A stretch of DNA of 64,000 bases from Leminorella grimontii ATCC 33999 = DSM 5078 (lineage in GTDB: Bacteria; Pseudomonadota; Gammaproteobacteria; Enterobacterales; Enterobacteriaceae). Shown piece by piece: positions 1-8,889 of this stretch (its first letter is position 1; every line of letters begins with the position of its first letter). The notes beneath the pieces are model-generated. The model saw only the letters and a program-made list of their open reading frames with translations. It was not told the DNA's origin and searched no databases. The translations under genes and the position numbers were made by a program. The stretch covers positions 276,519 through 340,518 of the forward strand of contig NZ_AUUA01000004.1 in the NCBI RefSeq assembly GCF_000439085.1, written 5' to 3'.

Positions 1-509
1 CGCCGCAGACGATTGGCGAGGAGCTTTTGGACTACCGCAACTACCTGGAGCTGGAAGTGGAAGTCTTCCGCGGTTCCGACGGCTGGTTGAGGGCCGAGAG
101 CGGGGCGCTTTCTACCGGTGAAGCCATCGGTACCGGTATGTCGATTCTGGTGATGGTGGTTCAAAGCTGGGAAGAAGAGTCTCGCAGGCTGCGTGGTAAG
201 GACGTTATTCCGTGCCGCCTGCTGTTCCTTGACGAAGCGGCCCGTCTGGATGCGAACTCTATCGCAACGCTGTTTGAGCTGTGCGAGCGGCTTGAAATGC
301 AGCTGGTGATTGCCGCACCGGAAAATATCAGTCCGGAGAAGGGCACCACCTATAAGCTGGTGCGGAAAATATTCCAAAATAACGAGCACGTTCACGTTGT
401 CGGTCTGAAAGGCTTTGGCTCTCTTGATAAGGATAAGGCTGAAAGGCCGCAGGATGAGCCGGAAGAGGACGATGAGGAAAGTAACAGTTCGGAAGAGTTG
501 TTACATTAA
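1..509 (+). CDS. mukB: Chromosome partition protein MukB, C-terminal end (partial)
   Basis: Only the last ~168 residues are present; the reading frame is open from base 3 and the 5' part lies outside the window. MukB is the SMC-like ATPase of the MukBEF condensin that organises and segregates the chromosome. The fragment holds the C-terminal half of the ATPase head: an ABC signature-like [12 protein letters not shown] followed by the Walker B/D-loop stretch [11 protein letters not shown], then the conserved [10 protein letters not shown] segment. The tail is acidic ([15 protein letters not shown]), as in enterobacterial MukB. The following gene is ldtD (ycbB), the same neighbour as in E. coli. 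Identification is firm; completeness cannot be judged. Confidence 0.95.
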   Translation, partial: PQTIGEELLDYRNYLELEVEVFRGSDGWLRAESGALSTGEAIGTGMSILVMVVQSWEEESRRLRGKDVIPCRLLFLDEAARLDANSIATLFELCERLEMQLVIAAPENISPEKGTTYKLVRKIFQNNEHVHVVGLKGFGSLDKDKAERPQDEPEEDDEESNSSEELLH

Positions 510-564
510 ACATCGCTGTTGAGATTGTGTATTATAGTCTCATTGCGCTAATCTGTAAGAGCAT

Positions 565-598
565 ATGGTCGTCGACGTCGGCGACCATCGTTTTCTTT
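565..598 (+). terminator. Intrinsic terminator after mukB
   Basis: A 7-bp stem, ATGGTCG (565-571) pairing with CGACCAT (582-588), is followed by a T-rich run (TCGTTTTCTTTTC). It lies 56 bases after the mukB stop codon and before the ldtD promoter region. Confidence 0.6.
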
Positions 599-719
599 TC
601 GTATGCCAACAAATACAGGATGTTTTGGTAAGGGTATAAGTAAAAGTAATTTATCAAGCCATGTTTTAGTTTTGGGCATCGATAGCAATGTGTGAGACTG
701 TTTTAGTAGAGGACAAAGG

Positions 720-2453
720 ATGTTGTTGGTAAAACGAAAAATTCTCCAAAACCTGGCGGTGAACTGTACGCTGGCAACGCTGGCGGCTTTCCCGATCGTA
801 GGCTGCACGCAAACTGACGTTTTAAACGAACCTCAGGTCGTTGACGCGGGGGCTACTGCCGCGATCGAGGCCAGCGCTGCACGGGCGGCTCCTTCTCAGG
901 AGCTTATCAATCAACGCCGTGAGGAGCTGCAAAAAGCGCTGCCTGCCGGCGTATCGCTAAAATACCTTTCCGAACTTAGCTTGATTTACGCCGCTTCGGA
1001 CGAAATGAAGCCCCTATGGGAAGATGAAAAGGCGATGAAGGCATTTCAATCTCAACTGGCCGAGGTGGCGCTGTCCGGCGTGAACGGCCAGTTTGGGCAA
1101 TGGGCGACGCTGCTGTCTAATCCGGAGCTGACCGGCATTGGGCGAGACGCGGTGCTTTCCGATGCGATGCTGGGGTATTTACACTTTGTTAACGGCGTTT
1201 ATGCTAACGGCAACCGTTGGCTATATCGCGCCGACAGCTACAAAATGGCTGCGCCCGCCAAGGCGGAAATAGAGCAATGGCAACAGGCAGTTGGCGAAGG
1301 GCGTTTGGACGCTTTCGTTCAGGGGCTGGCGCCGAAAAACCCGCAGTATGAAAAAATGCGCGCCGCCATGCTTCCGTTGATTAACGATGCACAGCCTTGG
1401 CCTCAGCTCGCTACGGCCAAACAGAGCCTGCGTCCGGGCAACAGCAGCAAGGACGTTCCCGAATTAAGAGAAATACTCACCCGCAGCGGGCTGTTGGAAA
1501 AAGCCGCTGCTGCCGGTGCGGAAGATCAAAATGCGGCTAAGGCTAAAGCGTCTTTGGTTTATAGCAGCGATTTGGTTGAGGCGGTGAAGAAATTCCAGAA
1601 AATGTACGGCCTGGAGGCTGACGGCGTTATTGGCAACAGCACGCGTGAAGCCTTGAACATGGCGCCGCAAACGCGGGCGGCCGTTCTGGCGTTGAACATT
1701 CAGCGGCTGCGCTTACTGCCGGCCGCATGGGATCACGGCGTTTTTGTGAACATCCCCGACTATTCGCTGGTTTACTACGTTAACGGTGAACGCATTTTGG
1801 AGTCGCGGGTTATCGTCGGTTCAGTGCGCCGTAAGACGCCGCTAATGAGCAGCGCGATGAACAACGTGGTGGTAAACCCGCCGTGGAACGTGCCGGCTAA
1901 GCTCATTAAAGAGGACTTGGTGCCGAAGGCCAAGCGTGACGCAGAGTATCTGAAGCGTCAGGGCTATACGGTTTATGCAGGCTACGGCAAGAATGCAGAA
2001 GCCGTTGACCCCAGCACAATAGACTGGTCCGAGGGCAGCGGAAATTACCGCCTACAGCAGGCGCCGGGAAGCGGCAACGCGCTGGGTCGTTTTAAGTTCA
2101 ACATGCCTAATGACGACGCGATTTATCTGCACGATACGCCGAATCACCGCCTGTTTGATAAGAGCATGCGTGCGTTAAGTTCGGGCTGTATTCGCGTGAA
2201 CAAGGCGGCGGAGCTTGCCAACATGCTGCTTAACGACGCCGGCTGGGATGATAACAAAATCCAAAACACGCTTAAGCGCGGCAGTACGACGTATGCCCAA
2301 ATCCGCGAAAAAATTCCGGTCCAGCTTTACTATTTGACGTCTTGGGTATCTGCCGACGGTCAGCCGGAGTTCCGTTCTGACATTTATGGCTACGATCGCT
2401 TGGCGCAGGCGGGTGTAAAGGAACTGCCTCAGATAGAAAAACTTTTACATTAA
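720..2453 (+). CDS. ldtD: L,D-transpeptidase LdtD (YcbB)
   Basis: 577 residues (E. coli LdtD 615). It forms 3-3 (mDAP-mDAP) cross-links in peptidoglycan in the periplasm. Visible parts: an N-terminal export signal (residues 1-30), a scaffold region, a peptidoglycan-binding-like segment (about 285-312, VKKFQKMYGLEADGVIG), and the YkuD catalytic domain (about 340-510) with HDTPNH and SSGCIRV, Cys490 being the nucleophile. The start ATG follows GAGGACAAAGG. Unlike the E. coli protein, the signal ends in IVGC (residues 26-29), which fits a lipobox, so this copy may be a lipoprotein. The region between scaffold and PG-binding segment is shorter than in E. coli. Next gene is mepK, which cuts the bonds LdtD makes. 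Confidence 0.95.
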   Translation: MLLVKRKILQNLAVNCTLATLAAFPIVGCTQTDVLNEPQVVDAGATAAIEASAARAAPSQELINQRREELQKALPAGVSLKYLSELSLIYAASDEMKPLWEDEKAMKAFQSQLAEVALSGVNGQFGQWATLLSNPELTGIGRDAVLSDAMLGYLHFVNGVYANGNRWLYRADSYKMAAPAKAEIEQWQQAVGEGRLDAFVQGLAPKNPQYEKMRAAMLPLINDAQPWPQLATAKQSLRPGNSSKDVPELREILTRSGLLEKAAAAGAEDQNAAKAKASLVYSSDLVEAVKKFQKMYGLEADGVIGNSTREALNMAPQTRAAVLALNIQRLRLLPAAWDHGVFVNIPDYSLVYYVNGERILESRVIVGSVRRKTPLMSSAMNNVVVNPPWNVPAKLIKEDLVPKAKRDAEYLKRQGYTVYAGYGKNAEAVDPSTIDWSEGSGNYRLQQAPGSGNALGRFKFNMPNDDAIYLHDTPNHRLFDKSMRALSSGCIRVNKAAELANMLLNDAGWDDNKIQNTLKRGSTTYAQIREKIPVQLYYLTSWVSADGQPEFRSDIYGYDRLAQAGVKELPQIEKLLH

Positions 2454-2495
2454 TGCCGTAATTTCCTCATTTCTGTTGTCATAACAGAAGGCTGT

Positions 2496-2524
2496 AACGC
2501 GCGCTTACATTTTAAGCGCGCGTT
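2496..2524. repeat. Strong hairpin in the ldtD-mepK gap
   Basis: AACGCGCGCTTA (2496-2507) and TAAGCGCGCGTT (2513-2524) form a perfect 12-bp stem with a 5-base loop. It sits 42 bases after ldtD. There is no T-tract, so it is at best an imperfect terminator and may be an mRNA 3'-end stabiliser. Confidence 0.5.
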
Positions 2525-2681
2525 AATACAGCGTGATTCTGGACTATTCTCGTTAGCGCGTTATCCTGTTAGAAGCTCAACTTTTTGTTTCTTATGAAAA
2601 ATCAAATGCTTTGCCGAGCGTGTGGTAAAAGCAGGAAGAGCATAAAGTTAATTACCGTTTTACTAATTATAGAAAGGCATT

Positions 2682-3242
2682 ATGGATAAAATTGATCTCC
2701 ACCGTCGTAAGTGGTTAGTGATTGGCGGAGCCGCTTTAGGCATAGCGCTTTTACCCGAATCGGTACTGGCCGCACCGGCAAAGACGAAAAGTACTCAGCT
2801 GCGAACTCGAACGCTGCTGATAAAAAATATCAACACCAATGAAACGATAACATCGACCTATTTCAACGGTAAAAGCTATGATAAAAAAGAGCTTTCCCGC
2901 CTGAATCATATTTTCCGCGATCGCCGTACCGAGCAGGTGACGACGATAGACCCCAAGCTTTACGACAAGCTGTATTACCTACAAAAGCAGTTCGGCAATC
3001 GCCAGATTGAGCTGATATGCGGGTACAGGAGCGTCGCCAGCAATAGCGAGATGCGCGCGCATAAGCGCGGCGTGGCGAAGAACAGTTACCATACGCTGGG
3101 GCAGGCGGCGGATATCCGCATTCCCGGCGTGGCGCTAAAGACGCTCAGAGATGCGGCGTTGAAGATGAAGTCCGGCGGCGTTGGGTATTATCCTTCCAGC
3201 AACTTTGTGCACGTGGATACCGGGCCGGTAAGAAACTGGTAA
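2682..3242 (+). CDS. mepK: Murein endopeptidase MepK (YcbK)
   Basis: 186 residues, the normal length for this DUF882/peptidase M15-like family. In E. coli MepK cleaves 3-3 cross-links in peptidoglycan. The N-terminus has a twin-arginine-type signal (HRRKWLVIGGAALG) ending near VLAAP, so export as a folded enzyme is expected. Zinc ligands of the family are present: His137 and Asp144 in SYHTLGQAADIRI, and His177 in NFVHVDTG. The ATG is preceded by AGAAAGG. It follows ldtD at 228 bases and ends at its own terminator, so it may be transcribed separately. Identification rests on near full-length similarity to E. coli YcbK recalled from memory. Confidence 0.93.
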   Translation: MDKIDLHRRKWLVIGGAALGIALLPESVLAAPAKTKSTQLRTRTLLIKNINTNETITSTYFNGKSYDKKELSRLNHIFRDRRTEQVTTIDPKLYDKLYYLQKQFGNRQIELICGYRSVASNSEMRAHKRGVAKNSYHTLGQAADIRIPGVALKTLRDAALKMKSGGVGYYPSSNFVHVDTGPVRNW

Positions 3243-3262
3243 CGGTAACGTCATCAGCTATG

Positions 3263-3283
3263 GGCGCCGAAGGCGCCTTTTTT
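3263..3283 (+). terminator. Intrinsic terminator after mepK
   Basis: GGCGCC (3263-3268), loop GAA, GGCGCC (3272-3277), then six T residues. Located 21 bases after the mepK stop. Confidence 0.75.
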
Positions 3284-3365
3284 ACGCGCGGTGAAGTTGC
3301 TCTCACCGGCGGCGTGTGGAATGATAGCGTTATTTTCGCGTCGCCATAGGGCAGAGGAGAACGCT

Positions 3366-4010
3366 TTGAAATACCAAATTATTCCGGTTACGCCGTTTCA
3401 GCAAAACTGTACGCTGCTGTGGTGTGAAGAGACAAACGAGGCTGCTATTGTCGATCCCGGCGGTGAAGCCGAGCTGTTAAGCCAGCACATCGATGCTCTG
3501 GGCGTAACGTTAAAACAGGTACTGTTGACGCACGGCCATTCAGATCACGTAGGCGGAGCGGAAAAAATCGCCAAGCGCTACGGCGTGCCTATCGTTGGTC
3601 CACATAAAGATGATGCCTTCTGGCTGGAAATCCTGCCCGATCAAACCACCCGGTTTGGCATGGAGCACTGCGATCCCTTTATTCCCGATCGCTGGCTGAA
3701 CGACGGAGATACGGTTACCGTCGGCAACCGTACTCTTAACGTTATGCATACGCCGGGCCATACTCCGGGGCACGTGGTGTTTTTCTCGAAAGCGGACAGG
3801 CTGGCGCTGGTAGGCGATGTGCTGTTTTATGGCAGCATTGGCCGCACCGACTTTCCGCGTGGGGACTATCAGACGCTGGTCACTTCTATTAACGAAAAGC
3901 TGTGGCCGATGGGCGACGACGTGCGGTTTATTCCTGGGCATGGCCCGATGTCGAGCATTGGGTATGAAAGGGTGAGCAATCCTTTTGTTGGGGAAAATGC
4001 TAGAGGCTAA
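3366..4010 (+). CDS. gloC: Hydroxyacylglutathione hydrolase GloC (YcbL, type II glyoxalase)
   Basis: 214 residues with the TTG start chosen here (E. coli YcbL is 215). The TTG at 3366 is preceded by AGAGGAGAACGC, a clear ribosome binding site, and the protein then begins [15 protein letters not shown], which matches the family start. The open frame to 3291 upstream is not needed. It is a metallo-beta-lactamase-fold enzyme that hydrolyses S-lactoylglutathione in methylglyoxal detoxification. Metal ligands are visible as THGHSDH (HxHxDH), the later [14 protein letters not shown] and PGHGP. It is convergent with aspC and shares a terminator with it. Confidence 0.92.
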   Translation: MKYQIIPVTPFQQNCTLLWCEETNEAAIVDPGGEAELLSQHIDALGVTLKQVLLTHGHSDHVGGAEKIAKRYGVPIVGPHKDDAFWLEILPDQTTRFGMEHCDPFIPDRWLNDGDTVTVGNRTLNVMHTPGHTPGHVVFFSKADRLALVGDVLFYGSIGRTDFPRGDYQTLVTSINEKLWPMGDDVRFIPGHGPMSSIGYERVSNPFVGENARG

Positions 4011-4035
4011 TGCTTGATAGCTGATGACAAAAATG

Positions 4036-4061
4036 AAGAAGGGCGCCAAACGGCGCCCTTT
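4036..4061. terminator. Bidirectional terminator between gloC and aspC
   Basis: GGGCGCC (4041-4047) and GGCGCCC (4052-4058) form a 7-bp stem with loop AAAC, followed by TTTG on the + strand and a T-rich stretch on the - strand. It lies between two convergent genes. Confidence 0.65.
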
Positions 4062-4078
4062 GCATATCCGTAATAAAA

Positions 4079-5269
4079 TCACAACACCGCAACGATGGCC
4101 TCACACAGCGGCGCCATGTTGTCCAGCGTCATACCGGCGACGTTGATCCGGCCTGAGTTTACGGCGTAGATCGCATATTCGTTTCTTAAGCGAAGCACCT
4201 GCTCTTGCGTCAGGCCGCTGAAAGAGAACATGCCGTTTTGCCGAATGATGAAGCTGAAGTCCTGCTCCGCGCCTTTTTCCTGCAACGTGTTGACGAACAG
4301 CTGGCGCATGCGGTGGATGCGCTGGCGCATGTCGGTCAGCTCCTGATGCCATGAATCGCGAAGCTCCGGCGTGCTGAGCACCGTTGTAACAATCGACGCT
4401 CCGTGGGCCGGCGGGTTGGAGTAGTTGGCGCGAACGGTTGATTTCACTTGGCTAAAGGCGCGTTCAGCCGTTTCGCTGTCGGCGGCGACCAGAGTAAAGG
4501 CGCCGACGCGTTCGTTGTACAGGCCGAAGTTCTTGGAATAGGAGCTGGCGACGATAAGTTCAGCGTGGTTGGCGGCAAAGATGCGCAGCCCCTGAGCGTC
4601 CTCTTCCAGGCCGTGTGCAAAGCCCTGATAGGCGAAGTCGAACAGCGGCAGCCAGCCGCGCTCGGCGGAAAGATTGGCAAGCTGCTGCCACTGCTCCGGC
4701 GTAGGATCGATGCCGGTTGGGTTATGGCAGCACCCGTGAAACAGAACGACGTCCCCCGCCTGCGCGCCACTCAGGCTTGCCAGCAGGCCGTCAAAGTCCA
4801 GCGCGTGTTCCTGTGCGTTGTAATACTGATATTCCGCGGTTTCCAGCCCAGCAGCCTGAAAAATACTTTTGTGGTTAGGCCAGGTCGGGTTGCTGATCCA
4901 CACGCGCTTGGCGGAGGTGTTGGCCGCCAGAAAGTCGGCAGCGATGCGCAGCGCGCCGGTGCCGCCAGGGGCCTGGGCCGTACGAGCGCGTTTATCTGCG
5001 ATGATAGGGCTGCCAGCGCCGAACAGCAGTTCCTGCGTACAGGCAGCGAAAGGCGGCAGGCCGACGATAGGAAAATAGTTCTTGGTTTTTTCCGTTTCCA
5101 GCAGTAGCTGTTCCGCTTTTTTCACACAGTTAAGCACCGGCGTCTGGCCGGTTTCATCTTTATAGACGCCGATGCCCAGATTGATTTTATTTGGCCGGGT
5201 TTCGGCATTATAGAGCTCTCCCAGGCCGAGGATTGGATCGGCAGGCGCGGCTTTTACAGTCTCAAACAT
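4079..5269 (-). CDS. aspC: Aspartate aminotransferase
   Basis: 396 residues, identical in length to E. coli AspC. It is a PLP enzyme (class I aminotransferase) that interconverts aspartate/2-oxoglutarate and oxaloacetate/glutamate in the cytosol. The PLP lysine is Lys246 in [22 protein letters not shown] and FDFAYQG are the usual cofactor-pocket motifs. The start at 5269 ([16 protein letters not shown]) aligns with the E. coli start; the ten residues possible upstream are not family-like. In E. coli aspC lies next to ompF; here a CDI fragment and a second porin have come between them. Confidence 0.97.
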   Translation of the reverse strand: MFETVKAAPADPILGLGELYNAETRPNKINLGIGVYKDETGQTPVLNCVKKAEQLLLETEKTKNYFPIVGLPPFAACTQELLFGAGSPIIADKRARTAQAPGGTGALRIAADFLAANTSAKRVWISNPTWPNHKSIFQAAGLETAEYQYYNAQEHALDFDGLLASLSGAQAGDVVLFHGCCHNPTGIDPTPEQWQQLANLSAERGWLPLFDFAYQGFAHGLEEDAQGLRIFAANHAELIVASSYSKNFGLYNERVGAFTLVAADSETAERAFSQVKSTVRANYSNPPAHGASIVTTVLSTPELRDSWHQELTDMRQRIHRMRQLFVNTLQEKGAEQDFSFIIRQNGMFSFSGLTQEQVLRLRNEYAIYAVNSGRINVAGMTLDNMAPLCEAIVAVL

Positions 5270-5574
5270 AGTCGATGGTTTCCATAAAGTAAGGAACAAA
5301 CGGGTTTAGCCAGATTACAGTGAATTCGTGCCGTTTGACAAATGGTTAAGAAGGAAAAGTAAATAAAACGATAGTGGGGGAAATTGTATTGATAAAACTA
5401 ATGGGGGGAGGGGAAAACGACGGCTCATAGGCGTAGCCCTACAGCTTGTCGCTGTTCTGAGTAGTAGTAATGTTGTAATCTGACATCACTCAGATCTTAA
5501 TCGACATCCCGTCGATGAATCTTGCCAGCGACATATAAAAAGACAAGGCGGAGTGGAGCGGCAACCAGTACGGG
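5270..5574. other. aspC upstream region joined to the 5' edge of the CDI remnant
   Basis: 5270-5480 is the aspC promoter side and shows no gene. From about 5500 the + strand, in the frame of the next gene, reads like CdiA/FhaB sequence (LASDI, stop at 5536-5538, then KDKAEWSGNQYGVNVSGG). The CDI-derived DNA therefore begins around 5500 and carries an in-frame stop just before the open frame. Confidence 0.5.
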
Positions 5575-7362
5575 GTGAACGTATCGGGCGGGATAATGAG
5601 CGATGGTGACGGCGGCTACACCCCTTACGCGCCGAGCATGCCGACGACGCCGGTAGGGCAGGTGTCGGACAAGGACAGCAGTACGACCCACAGTGCGATT
5701 GCACAGGGTGACATCATCATTCGCGACGGCGAGAACCAAAAGCAGGATATCGCCAACCTGAGCCGAGATACCGACAACGCGCACCGCGCGCTGGACGACA
5801 CCTTTGATAAAGACAAAATCAAAGACCAGCTGAGCATTCAGAAAGAAGCGGTAGCCTTAGGCACGCAGGCGATGGACGCCTACAAGCAGAGCAAGCTTAA
5901 CGAAGCGAAGGAGAGCATCCGCGCCGAGATGGCAGCGAAAGGCGAGCTTAACGGGCTGTCTGAAGCGCAAATCAACGCGAAAATTGCGGAGTCTGAGCAG
6001 TATAAGAGCGTAGACAAAGAGTACGGCGTCGGCAGCAACTTCTGGCAAAACGGCACGGCGGCAGCAGGGCTGCTGGCGGGCGTGCTGGGCGGCAACGTCA
6101 CGGGCGGGGTAGCGGCTGGCGCCGCGCCGTATATGGCGACGCTGGTGAAAGAGGCGTCACAAGGTAACGACGCTGCGCGGATGGCGCTGCACGCCGTTGT
6201 ATCGGGCGCGCTGGCGCAGGCGCAGGGCGCTAACCCAGGCGCGGCGGCGGCGGGCGGCTTTGTTGCGGCGGCAAGTTCGGATGCGCTGGCTAACGCGTTC
6301 TACGGCAAGAAAGCTGAGGAGCTTTCACCGGATGAGAAAATGGTAATCAGCAATCTGGTGGCGCTGGTGGGTTCGGCTGCGGGCGGTGTCGTTGGCGGGG
6401 ATGTTAATGGTATTGCCAGTGGGGCGAATGCGGCGCGGGTGGAGGTGGAGAATAACTCGATGCTCGGAGATAAGGGCCGGGAATCGGTGAAAGAAAGTGC
6501 GGAATGGTGGAAAGAACAGATCAGGGATAAACTGGGTGAAAACATCGCTTCACAGCTTGCAAATGGTCTGGTTATTTTTGCCAGTGAAAGTGGTGATTTG
6601 GCTATGCTAGGTGGCGATACGGCGTTTGATATTATAGCAGCGCTAGCAACTTGTGCGGCAGGAGACAGCTACTGTAGTCAGGCACAAAGTGATATAGCTA
6701 AAAAAGATGCAGCGGCAGCGAATGTGCTGAATGGTATCATGAATGGTGATGCGTGGGAGGGGATTAAATCCTCCTTCGTTAAAGCAGCCAATGGCGACCA
6801 GAAGGCGTTGGAGAATGTTGCAGGGATATTATCTGGAGCTTTATTACCAGCAAAAATACTTTCATCTGGAGGGAAAAATAGCTTAGTTATTGAACAGACG
6901 GCAGGGAAAGGGACAATATTCACTGAAATAAAAACTGGACAAGCAGTTAATCTTGATGAGTTTAATAGACTTAATCAACTGGATATTCATGCAGGAAAAA
7001 TTAAGCCTGCAGAGGCCTCCGCTGCCGTTGAGATTCAGAACTCTTTAGGAGGAACATTAAAGCGGATTGGAGACGGTGAGGGGTTAGGAGACTTCATTTT
7101 CACAAGTGGCCCAAATAAAGGAAAAACAGTTGATTTCATGTTTACGACTGCAAATGGAACTTCTAAGGAAATCACTGGGATAAATCAGTTTTTTAATAAT
7201 AACTGGGAAAAAAATGTTAAGGTATTAGAAGACCACTTGAAAAAAGCCGATTTTGTACCTTTGGACTTTAGGGTTTTAAATCATATCAATCAACAAAGGT
7301 TGATGGATCATATAAAAACATTATCAGCTAGTGAACAGAAAAAAATTATTATTATGAGGTAA
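5575..7362 (+). CDS. Orphan CdiA/FhaB-type C-terminal fragment with VENN motif and toxin domain
   Basis: 595 residues from a weak GTG (no good ribosome site); an ATG at 5596 after GGGATA is an alternative. There is no signal peptide and no TPS secretion domain, so it is the C-terminal remnant of a contact-dependent inhibition (CDI) effector. Order: CdiA-type segment (1-90, GDIIIRDGENQKQDIANLSRD...), Gly/Ala-rich pretoxin region (150-290), VENN at 291-294, then a variable toxin part to 595. Codon and base use change after VENN: the toxin end is AT-rich while the first half is GC-rich. The last ~70 residues (HLKKADFVPLDF...QQKKIIIMR) resemble a family of CdiA toxin ends as I recall them, but I cannot name the activity. 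It is followed after 4 bases by a likely immunity gene. Confidence 0.75.
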   Translation: MNVSGGIMSDGDGGYTPYAPSMPTTPVGQVSDKDSSTTHSAIAQGDIIIRDGENQKQDIANLSRDTDNAHRALDDTFDKDKIKDQLSIQKEAVALGTQAMDAYKQSKLNEAKESIRAEMAAKGELNGLSEAQINAKIAESEQYKSVDKEYGVGSNFWQNGTAAAGLLAGVLGGNVTGGVAAGAAPYMATLVKEASQGNDAARMALHAVVSGALAQAQGANPGAAAAGGFVAAASSDALANAFYGKKAEELSPDEKMVISNLVALVGSAAGGVVGGDVNGIASGANAARVEVENNSMLGDKGRESVKESAEWWKEQIRDKLGENIASQLANGLVIFASESGDLAMLGGDTAFDIIAALATCAAGDSYCSQAQSDIAKKDAAAANVLNGIMNGDAWEGIKSSFVKAANGDQKALENVAGILSGALLPAKILSSGGKNSLVIEQTAGKGTIFTEIKTGQAVNLDEFNRLNQLDIHAGKIKPAEASAAVEIQNSLGGTLKRIGDGEGLGDFIFTSGPNKGKTVDFMFTTANGTSKEITGINQFFNNNWEKNVKVLEDHLKKADFVPLDFRVLNHINQQRLMDHIKTLSASEQKKIIIMR

Positions 7363-7366
7363 TTAT

Positions 7367-7702
7367 ATGTCAGGGGCCTTAGTTTTTGGTAAAGATATAA
7401 TGATAACTTTAAATTCAGCAAGTACTGGGTTTATTGCTGAATTTCTTAGGCCCTATTTGAATATTAATCAAGAAATAAGTGAGAAAATATATTTTCATTA
7501 TGATCTTTATGATGGGTTTATTGACTTTACAGAGTTGACCTCAGAACAATATTTGGAAGCTTATGGGATAATGAAAAAGGCATTCGAAAATGATCTTAAG
7601 AATGAGCCAGTTATAGGTGGACGATCGCGCCAATGGGCTGTTGACTTATGGTTTAATGAAATCAAGCCAAAAATGCAGATATCTCCATTGTATATAAAAT
7701 AA
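7367..7702 (+). CDS. Probable CdiI-type immunity protein
   Basis: 111 residues, AT-rich, beginning 4 bases after the toxin fragment stop, with the ribosome site (AGG) inside the toxin gene end. The position directly behind a CdiA toxin domain is the standard place of the cognate immunity gene, which binds and neutralises the toxin in the cytosol. The protein is small and acidic with many aromatic residues and no membrane segment or signal. I do not recognise the family; the function is inferred from position. An internal ATG at 7400 (MITLNSASTG) is a possible alternative start. Confidence 0.6.
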   Translation: MSGALVFGKDIMITLNSASTGFIAEFLRPYLNINQEISEKIYFHYDLYDGFIDFTELTSEQYLEAYGIMKKAFENDLKNEPVIGGRSRQWAVDLWFNEIKPKMQISPLYIK

Positions 7703-7735
7703 CCATTTGTTAAATAATGAAGGATATGATAGTCG

Positions 7736-8188
7736 ATGGCAAATGAAGTTATGTTTCCTCTTAAGGAATGTCCCTCATTTGAGAGAGTGTTGGAGATTAT
7801 CGTTGATGGGTTTCACTCGTTGTCATTATCAACGCAGCAGTTGACCATTGGCGTATCGGCTAAAAAAGGGTTGGATCTATCTGATAAACTCATATATATC
7901 AAAGAACATCAATATGGTTATTTTTGTTGGGTGAGCTTTTCCTATTTTGAACCGCAAGCTCGTGATGAGGATGATATGGATTCTCCGGTTATAGCTGGGG
8001 TTAGTACTCGTGGTGCTAATGAGTTAAAGTTTTCAATTATCATTGCTTATGTACTTGCTAAGTCACTTGAAGCCAAGGTGATCTATGACGATGCGTATTT
8101 AGTGCAGAAGAAAGAAATTTACCCCCCGGATGAGTTAGTAATTTTTGTTGAGAAATATATAAAAGAACTTTTTTCATTATCTTGTTAA
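7736..8188 (+). CDS. Uncharacterised small protein, possible extra immunity gene
   Basis: 150 residues, AT-rich, 33 bases after the first immunity-like gene in the same direction, with AAGGA 11 bases before the ATG. No signal peptide or clear membrane segment; a hydrophobic stretch (KFSIIIAYVLAKSL, about 103-116) looks like a buried helix. Residues 77-85 are acidic (ARDEDDMDS). I do not recognise the family. Strings of unrelated small proteins behind a CdiA end are commonly orphan immunity genes left by earlier toxin exchanges, which is the only basis for the suggested role. Confidence 0.45.
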   Translation: MANEVMFPLKECPSFERVLEIIVDGFHSLSLSTQQLTIGVSAKKGLDLSDKLIYIKEHQYGYFCWVSFSYFEPQARDEDDMDSPVIAGVSTRGANELKFSIIIAYVLAKSLEAKVIYDDAYLVQKKEIYPPDELVIFVEKYIKELFSLSC

Positions 8189-8270
8189 CATGTGATATGC
8201 GTCGATGAGGAGCCTATAAATTTTATTGTATAATCAAATGATTCCGATGCGATGGTAAAAAGAGATAATT

Positions 8271-8819
8271 ATGATTTTCGGGGACCCCAATCATTTTTCT
8301 ATACTGATTGAATATTTACCTCAATGGAGCGCAGTTGGGAGTTTTAAAAATGGATTATTTCATTTTTGTATAGATGGGAATTTGTACCCAGATAGCGCTC
8401 GAGTGGCCACTTTAGGTGGGGATATATTCTGTTTATCTGAAGGGAATGCGTTAATTTCACCTATTTCTGATGAGCGTATTTTTAAGATGGATAAGAAGGA
8501 AGCATTCTTCCTTATGTTAGAAACAATGTTGCCTGAATTTGTAAATCCAGATATTGATCTTTCAGACGATTTTGTTGAGTCTTATCAATATCAAGCATCT
8601 ACGTATAATTTGGAAGATGGTGGTTGTTATGTTTTTGCTGTTTCCTTCAAAGATATGATTAGGATTTTAGGTGCAAAACTTAGTGTTTTGAAAGGCGATG
8701 ACAAAACAGGATATCGTCGGGTTAATATAGCCGAACCGTATATTAGTGATGTAGTTTTAGAAAAGAATGTTGTGAGTGATATTGTTAAATCTACAATAAA
8801 TTTCTATTCTAATCTTTAA
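8271..8819 (+). CDS. Uncharacterised protein, possible Imm42-like immunity protein
   Basis: 182 residues, AT-rich, start ATG preceded by AGAGATAATT. The N-terminus MIFGDPNHFSILIEYLPQWS has the look of immunity proteins of the Imm42 group as I remember them, but I could not check this. No signal peptide; mixed alpha/beta composition. It lies third in the row of small genes after the CDI toxin fragment, 82 bases after its neighbour, so it is probably an orphan immunity gene for a toxin no longer present. Confidence 0.45.
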   Translation: MIFGDPNHFSILIEYLPQWSAVGSFKNGLFHFCIDGNLYPDSARVATLGGDIFCLSEGNALISPISDERIFKMDKKEAFFLMLETMLPEFVNPDIDLSDDFVESYQYQASTYNLEDGGCYVFAVSFKDMIRILGAKLSVLKGDDKTGYRRVNIAEPYISDVVLEKNVVSDIVKSTINFYSNL

Positions 8820-8889
8820 TAAGTGGCTGAAATTATACACCATCTGGTGATTCAGGGGGGTGTTTAAACAGCAACTCCGGAGGGATAAA

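Noticed and set aside
4448..5107. 219-residue open frame antisense to aspC
   Set aside because: It mirrors the GC-rich aspC gene and has no ribosome site or domain; a shadow of the real gene.
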